A stretch of DNA of 26,799 bases from Amoebophrya sp. A120 (Eukaryota; Sar; Dinophyceae; Syndiniales; Amoebophryaceae). The position numbers and the translations under genes were made by a program. The stretch is taken from the NCBI GenBank assembly GCA_905178155.1, contig CAJINV010000018.1, forward strand, positions 1,247,562-1,274,360, given 5' to 3'. This document shows, one piece after another, positions 16,655 through 24,678 of the stretch. The first letter of the stretch is position 1; every line of letters begins with the position of its first letter. The notes under the pieces are model-generated. The model was given only the letters and a program-made list of their open reading frames with translations, was not told the DNA's origin and did no database searches.

Positions 16655-19600
16655 ATGGGCAACATTTTTTCCTCTTCCCCAGTAAAAACCGAAAGCGACA
16701 CAACAACACCCAGTACTAAAGCGACGAGCACGAGTAACAAGCGAAGAGCCTCTCTTAGTACTAGCGAAGAGAGCCCATCTAGCAAGAAAACCAACATGCC
16801 GTCCGCAAAAAACTCGGTAAAGAAGCCCGCCGGGAAGCAGCTCACGGCCGCTGAGCTTGGCGAAAAGTATGTGGGGACGGGGAAGCCGGGAGGTATAGTT
16901 TAGTTGTTCATTGCGGGCGCCGGACGGCAAGAATCTTGAAGCGGTTTGATGTGTAAAAAATGCGTTTCTATAGTCGTGGCGGGGATTTAGAAGTTTAAGT
17001 TGTAAGATTAAGATTCCAAAATCAAAAAATACCACAAGGTGCCAAGGATCCCAACCCAGCGAGATGGGAAGACCACAAGCAGCATCCCTTCTCATCCGGG
17101 CTGTGCATAGCAACGTTACTGGACGGGAGCAAGTGCCAGAAGACCTGGGCGGAAGCGTACGTCCCCTACTGCAAGCCGTGCATGGAGAAGGGCGACCCGT
17201 CGGCAAAGGTAATAACGCACGAGCGGTTTGGCAAGTGCCTCGTCGCGCAAAGGGATCTGCTATCAAATGCAAATGTGTCTGTGTGGTCTGGAAATAGAGC
17301 GATATTCATATTTGTCATCTCGCGGTTTATTTCGCATGACCAGTAGGGTCTGGTACTTAATAGTATGCACGCCTACGAGCATGACAGGTTCTGCGAGGGC
17401 TGCTTCCCAATGCCTTGAGCTCGCCTTCTTTCCGCGCGAGCAAAAGCGGCTAGCTTGTGCTGTTCATGGAAGACAGATCTCACCGTCTTCCTGAGCTAGC
17501 ATGACGAATTTGCCGCTCTTTTCCAGACCCAGACAAATTTTGCACTGCATATCTGCCGAAGGGGTACAAAATGGCCTTGTTCGGAAAGGTTTACGAAGAG
17601 GAAAACATGCCGGAGGCGGACAAAGAGTGGGGCTTCGAGTGCTCGGACGGCACGTAAAATTTCTATTACGCCACGGCATTTTCCTACTTTTTTCTGCTTG
17701 ATGTTTCTTTGTCATGCAGCAGCGCTATATATAGAAGGACGCGGTAGTACCATCATCAGTACGCGGAAGTTTTTTTGTCACACTGCTCGTCATCTTCACG
17801 GCTGTAAGAACAAGAAAAAACTCGAAAAATAAAACCTCTCAGGTTCATCAACCCGGTGAAGTACAGCGGCAGCCTCCCCCAGTTCTGCCAGTGCCCCGGC
17901 CCCAACGAAAAAGTCACCGTCACCTTTGCTCAGCCGCACTTGCTAATGGAGGCAGTGTATCGATTGCAAAGCAATAGCGTTAGATTCGTACTCGGACATA
18001 ATTGCAAAAATGGTGCGTGACAGGTGTAATAGTATGTAGCTGTGGGCGATGCAGCTCGTCAGCACGAGAAATTTGAATTTCATTTATCAGCATTCATTCT
18101 GGATGAGAAATTTGTGTCGTTATGCGAAAGCGAATAGTACGATATTTTTGCAATGCATACCTTGGAGAGGCACGAAGACCGCGAGTATCCCTACGCGTCA
18201 ATGGTACTAATGGTGGTGCTCACTTGATGTTTCAAGAGTTGCATCATGTGTACACAAGAAAGACAAAATAGAGGTATACAGTTGTCATTCGTAGCAATCA
18301 TGTTCGTGGTCCATATCAAGATTTCCAATCCGAATTTACATCGAAACAGCTCTATCAAATGCAAATATGTCTGGGTCTGGAAACTTGTGTTGTTGATAGA
18401 TGCTTGCATTGCAAACTTGCTGCGTGTAGGTGTACGGCATAACAGCATCAGAAATTTCCTTCGGAGCCATTCGCGTTTAGCATTACAAACTGCCATCCAG
18501 CACGACAAAAAAACCGGCCAATGGTATTCATTCATTACAGATCTTGTTGTCCTTGAAGTCCTGCGTCACAAATCCAGACCCAGACATGCTTGCAATGCAT
18601 AAGCTCTTCCAAACGACGATGCCTGTGCCGAAGAATCACCAGCTGGTGATGATGTACGCGGAAATATCCTGTGTAAAAGCATACCACCCGACGCCATTAT
18701 TTGTCATGCAAATCGGCATGCCCAGCATTGAGTCGAATGTGAATGTGTCTGCTCATGCGCAGCCCCATGAGGAGCATATTATAATAATTCTACCTGGCAA
18801 GAACGGATTGCTTTTACTCAGGATAGGAAAACGAAAAAGCTACCGAGGTCTTCTTTTCCGAGCGCGGAATCAGCAGGTGTGACGTCTGGCAGAAGTATGG
18901 ATTGCAAATATCGACTTGGGTCGTTGCGGAGAATGCGAAAAAAACTTGTGATGCTCTCTGTAGAAGCTCACGTTCTTTTGCATGAGTAGAAGCAGTGCCG
19001 TCCCAGGAGTTTCTGCGACGCAGTGATGGGTGTGTTTTGTAATGCAAGATAGTAAGCATTGCAAATTCTTGCCAGAATCTGTGCTACAAGTAGTCCACGA
19101 CCACGCATTTTGTGCAGACCTTTCGGGGCATGGAAAACCTGCATCACAAGTATCTGCATTCTTTGAGAGGACCCAGACTGCGTATTTGCAATGCATAACA
19201 AGAATGCCCCGACGATATTGAAGAAGTGCGCGCCCGCGGACCCGAAGAATTTGAAGCTGACGGGCAAGCCCATCAGCAAGGCGGAGAAGGACAAGAAGGT
19301 GAAGGCGTGTATGGAAGCGTCAGGTTTGAAATCGACAAAGTTGAAATGATTTGTCATGCATAAAATGGATACCAGTTGGAAGCCCAATTTTCAAGCGGCA
19401 CATGACAAATTTTCGGAGCACCGAAAGCCAATTTGTCATGCTGTTTGGGCATAAAAGGCGTCTTTTGTCATGCTACTTTAGCAGCTCTATCACAGACCCC
19501 AAACAGGCTGACAATCTGCCTCGCTTGCCATCCCTGCAAGAGAGACAATTCACGCCTTGCATTTCATGCATGACAAATCCTTTCAACTTTGACGATTTCA

Positions 19601-19827
19601 ATCCTGACAGATCCATAGCGTGGGAGCTCCACGAAAAGCAGAAGATGAAGTCGGCAGCCGAAAAGGAGAACATGACGAAGCAGAAACTGAAAATGAGCAG
19701 CAACGCCACCGCGATGAGTAAGATGAAGGAGGTGAAGAAGAAGAACGGCAAGGACAAGTCCGGCAAGAGTACGGGTAGCATGAAGTCCACGGCGACCAGC
19801 TCGAAGGCTGCGATGAAGAAAAAGTAG
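16655..19827 (+). CDS. SET-like cysteine-rich protein with Lys-rich tail (tentative)
   Basis: Exons: 16655-16892, 17039-17260, 17557-17653, 17843-17957, 18165-18203, 18604-18664, 18831-18895, 19203-19309, 19623-19827; 382 codons in frame. The N-terminus MGNIFSSS fits an N-myristoylation signal (Gly2, Ser6) and is followed by a Ser/Thr/Lys-rich stretch. A Cys/His cluster (SGLCIATLL, SKCQKTW, YCKPCMEKGD) precedes a region resembling a SET domain in layout: DLPKGYKMALFGKVYEEE, then FINPVKYSG...FCQCPGPNEKVTV, then HQLVMMYAENEKATEVFF. SET domains methylate lysines, but the NHS and GEEL motifs are not clear, so activity is doubtful. The tail (from about 320) is Lys/Met/Ser-rich. Six introners interrupt the gene, one nested at a splice site. 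Confidence 0.7.
17261..17551. mobile_element. Introner, family A, in SET-like gene
   Basis: Left TATCAAATGCAAATGTGTCT then GTGTGGTCTGGAA; right TTTTCCAGACCC then AGACAAATTTTGCACTGCATA. Perfect duplication TCTGC at 17256-17260 and 17552-17556. Removal reads DLPKGYKM. No GT-AG option. Confidence 0.9.
17654..17842 (+). other. Conventional GT-AG intron in SET-like gene
   Basis: GGC AC, then GTAAAATTTC...CCTCTCAG, then G TTC ATC AAC. Phase 2, 189 bases, no inverted ends. The first intron of the gene, 16893-17038, is also plain GT-AG. Confidence 0.8.
17958..18159. mobile_element. Introner, family B, diverged, in SET-like gene
   Basis: Left TATCGATTGCAAA, a 16-base insertion, then CGTACTCG; right TAGTACGATATTTTTGCAAT then GCATA. 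Duplication CAGTG (17953-17957) against CCTTG (18160-18164), two mismatches. Removal reads LLMEAVERHEDREY. Confidence 0.75.
18204..18603 (+). other. GT-AG intron extended by an introner inserted at its 3' splice site
   Basis: Donor GTACTA follows ATG at 18201-18203. The family A element at 18353-18601 duplicated AGCTC, which contains the acceptor AG. The outer copy, AG at 18602-18603, yields YASM-LFQTTMPVP in frame; so would the inner copy with a 3-base exon. Confidence 0.75.
18353..18601. mobile_element. Introner, family A, at a splice acceptor in SET-like gene
   Basis: Left TATCAAATGCAAATATGTCT then GGGTCTGGAA; right TCCAGACCC then AGACATGCTTGCAATGCATA. Perfect duplication AGCTC at 18348-18352 and 18602-18606. 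Its interior runs opposite to the copies at 12353 and 13785 (cattacagatct near the right end). Confidence 0.9.
18665..18825. mobile_element. Introner, family C, in SET-like gene
   Basis: Left TATCCTGTGTAAAAGCATAC, right GGATTGCTTTTACTCAGGATA (first bases less conserved). Perfect duplication GGAAA at 18660-18664 and 18826-18830. Removal reads MMYAENEKATEV. No GT-AG option. Confidence 0.88.
18896..19197. mobile_element. Introner, family A variant, in SET-like gene
   Basis: Left TATGGATTGCAAATATCGAC then TTGGGTCG; right GGACCCAGAC then TGCGTATTTGCAATGCATA. Duplication AGAAG (18891-18895) against ACAAG (19198-19202), one mismatch. Removal reads DVWQKNAPT. Confidence 0.82.
19310..19617. mobile_element. 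Introner, family F, in SET-like gene
   Basis: Long inverted ends: left TATGGAAGCGTCAGGTTTG then AAATCGACAAAGTTGAAA; right TTTCAACTTTGACGATTT then CAATCCTGACAGATCCATA. Perfect duplication GCGTG at 19305-19309 and 19618-19622. Removal reads KVKAWELHEKQ. Only copy of this family here. Confidence 0.9.
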
Positions 19828-21128
19828 GATGAGAATCGATGCGATTAGATATCCAGGTGCAGGAGGAGATACAAGTACAGTCACCTGCTCGACGTCTCGT
19901 CCTCGTCAGGATGATCCGTTTACTTCACCAGTACACGTCTTTTTACCCTGCTGTTGTTTCATCGAATGTTGACACAAAGTCTGTTCTTTCGATGGCAACT
20001 ATGCTTTAAAGGTGTTTTTTACGACGCAACAATTGGGGAAGAAAAAACTTTGTTCTTGACTGCGCGCCGGGGAAGAAATGAATAAGTAGAATGCAGCACT
20101 ACAATTATTACCTTTACTGTGGATGAAACACTCTACGATCCAGGGTTGTTGTTCTCAAGGTACTGTAATACAAAAACACGACCTCCGTTTGGAAGATAAA
20201 CGAGAGGTGTCACAGCTTCCACTGGAACCTTTGTGATAATTTCGATTCCACCTACGATTGTAGAACTTCTACCCTCTGCTCGAAGATGGCACAGGGATGT
20301 CTAGATTTTTTTGGTTTTTACTTACGACCCCCTGGGAGTTGATTTCAATCTTTTATCTTTTGCAGCTACACGCTAAAAGAAAACCAAAACTTTGCTTTTG
20401 ACGCTGTGTTTTTTTTTTGCATGAAAAGCGACAACTACAAGGTAAGTACAATACTAATGAAAAGAATCGGAGTTTTCCTCTACCATCACTTGGACGCGTT
20501 TCAATCTGACACCGCGAGCGGGTTTGGATGAGTAAAAAATAGTGTTCGACTGTGTGTTGTGATGTCCTGCTTTTATCGCCACTTTTTTTTGATGGATAGC
20601 GCCTCGGATGTTTTTTATTTGATGGTTTTCACTCGTCACGACCTGGAGCGTACTTATATGGCTTGAACTGAAGATCGATAAAAATGTGTTTTTCTTTTTT
20701 GTGAAAGAGACGGGCTTTTTTTTTGTTTCGCGAGGATCATCCCTTTGTCGCATCCGCTCGTAGTTGTTGGTTTTCTTCTTTTTTCCTTGCTTTTAGTTTT
20801 TTCCACTATTCTGTTTTCGCTGCAGGAAGAGTTAAGTGGTTTTGCGACCAGGTCGTGGTCCCTTGACCACGTGACGTGTAAAAATAGCTTTCAAAACGAC
20901 GTATCAGTCGCACCTCGATCGCTGCTCTTGCTGCGTTTGCGCAAATGGTATTGATTCTTTGACACAGCTCATGCCGACTTTTCCTTCGCAAAAAATGTTA
21001 ATCTCCAATATCCCTAGCCTTGTAGAGGGCCCACGATGTAGTTCCGTGGAATTCTAGTTTGCTTTGAATCCTCGTAAGAAGCAAGAAGTTTTTACAGCGT
21101 GGGTTCCTGCTTCCTATAGCTCGATACC
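19828..21128. other. Intergenic spacer, no gene seen
   Basis: 1.3 kb, AT-rich with several T8-T9 runs (near 20411, 20586 and 20718). The short frames here are low-complexity. No introner ends, tRNA or spliced-leader-like sequence recognised. Confidence 0.5.
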
Positions 21129-23161
21129 ATGTCCGCGAACCAGGGCGCGCGGTCGCGGCTCGGCGCGTCTCTCCGGGCCATGACCGGCGGGGGTCAGAAG
21201 GCCGCGTCGAGTTCAGCCGCGGGGAGTAGTGATCATGCCGCGAAGGAGGTCGAGATTGTGAAATTGGTGCCACCGCAGCGACTGGAAGATCTCTACCAGT
21301 ACGATGTAAAATTGTACGACGCAGGTATAAAAATGATGATATTTTGGTGTGACAGTGACTCAGGTCATCATCCTTGTCATGATGCAGTGGAGGAACCAAC
21401 TACAAGCATGACAAGCATTCTCTCTCAATGCCCTCCCGCATGACAAATTCCTTAGGTGACCGCAGCAAAGTTTTCGCGGCCAAAGAGCGGGCGACGGGCA
21501 AGGACGTGATCGTGAAAATCAGGAAGATATGCACGGCAAATATCTCTGGGTCTGGAAAGATTCACCTGATTTGTGTTGCTGAGTTTTGCATGAAAGAGCG
21601 ATGTTCTGCACGGTATAAACGCATCACAAATTTTCCGTCCGGTATTGCGAGCTCCACCGCGGTGTGCATGACAAACTGAGATTCACTGCATGACAAGAAG
21701 TTGGCCAATCGCATTGATGTATTACAGATCTCGTTGGGTTTTCAATTTTGCATCACAAATTCAGACCCAGACAGGTTTGTAATGCATAAAAGAAAGGTTT
21801 CTTTTCCGGCGGGGAACGGGTCTGGCGGTCGGTGCTGACGAGGATGATGAACATATGCAGTGCAAAAGTATCGTACTCGTATCAATACATCACAAATTTT
21901 ATTCTCAGCATGAAAAATAAAATTTGTAATGCTGATCTACCTCAAGAAAAAGATTTGTAATGCATGACTGCAATCAGTACGAGTGCGATGCTTTTGCACA
22001 GCATAGAACATTGAGGAGAACGAAAATGTTCTAGGGATTGACACCATTCTAGAGGACGACAAAGGTATTGTCATTAACATTAAGTCTTGAAAATGATATA
22101 ATACGAGTCTTTTCACATGCACTTTCGCGAAGCTTGCTTGCATGTCTTTGTCCGACCGATGCCGATGCTATTGGAACAAGTCGAGTGCTAGTATACTTGC
22201 ATCAAAGAAGGAGTGTCAGTTTTATGTTTATCATGCACACAACGCACTAAAATGATTATTCCCAGCCTACTACGTGATCATGCAGAAGTGCGGCGGCGGC
22301 GAGCTTTTCGACTTCCTCTTAAACGAGACAGACGTCCCGGAGCGGGAGTGTAAACGGATCATGCGGGAAATCCTGAAAGCGGTGGACCACCTGCACAGCA
22401 AGGGGTTGATCCACCGCGATATCAAACCGGAAAACGTTTTGTTTGAGAAGGCAAAGGAGGAGCAACAGTCCCCGGAAGAGCAGCGGAAGTTGAAATTGAT
22501 CGATTTTGACACCTGTGCATTGCAAAAGTATCGTATTCTAGGATGAATTGCATCACAAATTTTCTGAAGAAGAAATATGCAACTTGTCATGCTACTTCGG
22601 GTAGAAAGTCGAATTTGTCATGCAATTGCCCTACGAGTGCGATACTTTTGCAGTGGATAACCACTGCCAGGACTGGACACCGAAATCGCCGAAGGCGCAA
22701 AGAATCGTCGGGACACCGGGGTACATCGCGCCGGAGAGCTTTCGCGGGGACTACACGCCAAGTAGCGATCTGTGGTCCGTGGGCGTGATTCTGTACATTC
22801 TGATGACAGGGGACATGCCGTTTCCGGAAGACGTATCTTAGACGATTCTGTTGTGTGTTTTGTGATTGTGACGCATGATTGTCCACTCGTGCTGTGGTCC
22901 TGTTCGATGCAAATTTTCACTGCTTAAAAATAATGAACACAGGTGTTCGGCGACGATATTGCGGGCAACAATCAGGTCGGCGGCGCAAAAATGGAGCAGA
23001 TCTACAAGCGGCTGAAAACTTTCCAGATTGACTTCGACTGCCCGCCGTGGCCGGATTTCCCGCAGGCCCGGGACCTGTGCTCCCAGTTGCTGGCGTTTGA
23101 CCCGGGTGACCGGAGCCCGAGTGCCGCGGACGCACTGCAGCATCCGTGGCTGAAGGAATGA
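21129..23161 (+). CDS. Serine/threonine protein kinase, CAMK-like, with DFD motif
   Basis: Exons: 21129-21324, 21456-21527, 21794-21853, 22011-22064, 22266-22513, 22665-22832, 22943-23161; 338 codons in frame. The first ~45 residues are Ser/Ala/Gly-rich. Kinase domain: poor glycine loop ([12 protein letters not shown], residues 65-76), ATP-binding lysine in VIVKIRKK (Lys86), hinge [15 protein letters not shown], catalytic loop HRDIKPEN (177-184), metal motif DFD (207-209) where DFG is usual, then [14 protein letters not shown] (226-234), [19 protein letters not shown] and a closing [17 protein letters not shown]. The layout is that of Ca2+/calmodulin-dependent and related kinases, but no EF-hand or regulatory tail follows. 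HRD and Lys are intact, so activity is plausible. Three introns are introners; 21325-21455, 22065-22265 and 22833-22942 are GT-AG. Confidence 0.9.
21528..21788. mobile_element. Introner, family A, in kinase gene
   Basis: Left TATGCACGGCAAATATCTCT then GGGTCTGGAA; right TCAGACCC then AGACAGGTTTGTAATGCATA. Duplication GAAGA (21523-21527) against AAAGA (21789-21793), one mismatch. Removal reads [11 protein letters not shown]. Interior in the orientation of the copy at 18353. Confidence 0.87.
21854..22005. mobile_element. Introner, family B, inverted relative to other B copies, in kinase gene
   Basis: Left TATGCAGTGCAAAAGTATCG, right CGATGCTTTTGCACAGCATA. Perfect duplication GAACA at 21849-21853 and 22006-22010. 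Its right interior is the reverse complement of the left interior of the copy at 10547. Removal reads [11 protein letters not shown]. Confidence 0.9.
22514..22659. mobile_element. Introner, family B, between DFD motif and activation loop of kinase gene
   Basis: Left TGTGCATTGCAAAAGTATCG (first T-A-T altered to T-G-T), right CGATACTTTTGCAGTGGATA. Duplication ACACC (22509-22513) against ACCAC (22660-22664), two mismatches. Removal reads [15 protein letters not shown]. Confidence 0.78.
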
Positions 23162-24678
23162 TAACGAATGTTGTACGTCGTAAATATCAAGATTATGATC
23201 TGTTTCACCAGTGATAAAGCAGTAAGTAGTAGAGTGTAAATGTAAAATTCGAAGACAAGAACGATTTCAAGCATAGTATCTCGATGGACGAAAAAGACAA
23301 CGAGTACAACTGTTCCATGTTGTGCTATCACGAAGAAGAATGAAACTTAGGAATGTGCAAGATTAGGAAACAAAAATGATCTTGTTTGAGGAATAGCTTT
23401 GCTACCTCAAAGTGTAAAAAGAGAAAGTGAACACGTATTGTTATCATGGAGAAAGCAAACGCGCCGCGTCCAGCACCGACGGCCGTAGCGCTGCGGCGCT
23501 TACCAGATGCGATTGCGAGACCTGCAATCTGCTGTTCTTCCAACATTTTTCTTTCACCGAAAGCGGCTGAGTGGGGCAGAAGAAATCGAGGCGCGAGCAA
23601 GATCCTGCCGCGAAAAAGTAAAAGCTGCGCGCTGCGGGGCGAGGGTGCACTCGTGACACCCTCTTTATGGCTAGCGCGCGGAGTGCCTGAGGTTCTGGCG
23701 TAATTGAGTGTCAGCACGACCACGTGGCGATGCAAGCTGCCGCTAGAGCGACGGAGGGAAAACTGTAACTGTTACTGTGTGAGGGAGGGGCATCTCCTGA
23801 CATTTCATGCACAGCATCATGTCGATCCTCTAATGAACTTAGTGCTCTAGAAAAAACTACAAATAATGGCACACAAGCTTTAATTCAATATTCGACCGAG
23901 TTCTTCTTTGCTAAAACACATCAAAGACAGAAAATATAGTCCGTGTTGCGGAGGTCTCTCGCTGTTCTTGAAGCTGCAGCTGTTTCTGTCTTCTGCCGAC
24001 CCTGGGAGAGGAAGCTGCTAGCTTTTCCACCGACCAGCCTCTGTGCCTTTTTTTTTTGCAGCGAAGCTTGTACCCGGCGGTAGATCAGGAAGTTGAACTG
24101 AGACGGCTTGCTTTCGCGGAAACAGCAAGCAAATCACCGGAGTCCATCCAGATCTACGAGATACACAGGTGGCTTTCTCCCGAAGATTTTCTGTGTGGCC
24201 CTGCAGAAAAATTTTCAGGCCGGTTCGCGGTCAATAATTCGAGGCAAGCTTCGAACATTCCGGGTTTGGTTCTCTTTGCCACGTTGACCCACGAGGTGGA
24301 GAATAAAGAACGTGACCGCGCCCAGCTCGTACCATCCTAACAACTGGCGACGGTGGTGGTCATTATCATCTTCGCGTCTCGACGTGGACGACATTGTCAG
24401 CAGTGCGGGGAGGTGGGAAGAAAACCAGAGAACAACGGGAGAAAAACAGCCACAGCGGCTCCTCTTGCAAGACCGAATTATTTTTCGCTGGATCAACATT
24501 GTCATTGACGAGTGCTGACGTGGCGTAGGTAGCCCCGCGGCCGTACGGTGCAGAGCTGTAACCCACTCTGGTACAACTGTGCATGTGGATGTTCTTGTAA
24601 CACCACCAGGACCACCAGCTCTTCAACGCAAGATAGAAGGTATAAACCGCGAGCTGGTTCTTGTGCACGACGAACACC
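23162..24678. other. Intergenic spacer with weak, uncalled frames
   Basis: 1.5 kb. Frames at 23446-23703 and 24056-24340 on the + strand have no recognisable domain. The second follows a T-run and GCAG at 24049-24061 that looks like a 3' splice acceptor (continuing SLYPAVDQEVELRRLAF...), so a small exon is conceivable. No introner ends seen. Confidence 0.4.

Noticed and set aside
19320-19612. Family F element bounded by the GTCAGG/CCTGAC ends with a GT-AG intron
   Set aside because: GT-AG there leads to an in-frame stop. Extending to the TATGG/CCATA ends reveals the GCGTG duplication and an open frame.
20745-20954. Spliced-leader or small RNA gene in the spacer before the kinase
   Set aside because: I could not find the dinoflagellate spliced-leader sequence or any tRNA-like arrangement.
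24056-24340. 94-codon frame after a T-run and GCAG as a gene
   Set aside because: No recognisable domain, no ATG in context and no partner exon found; noted only as a possible exon in the spacer entry.
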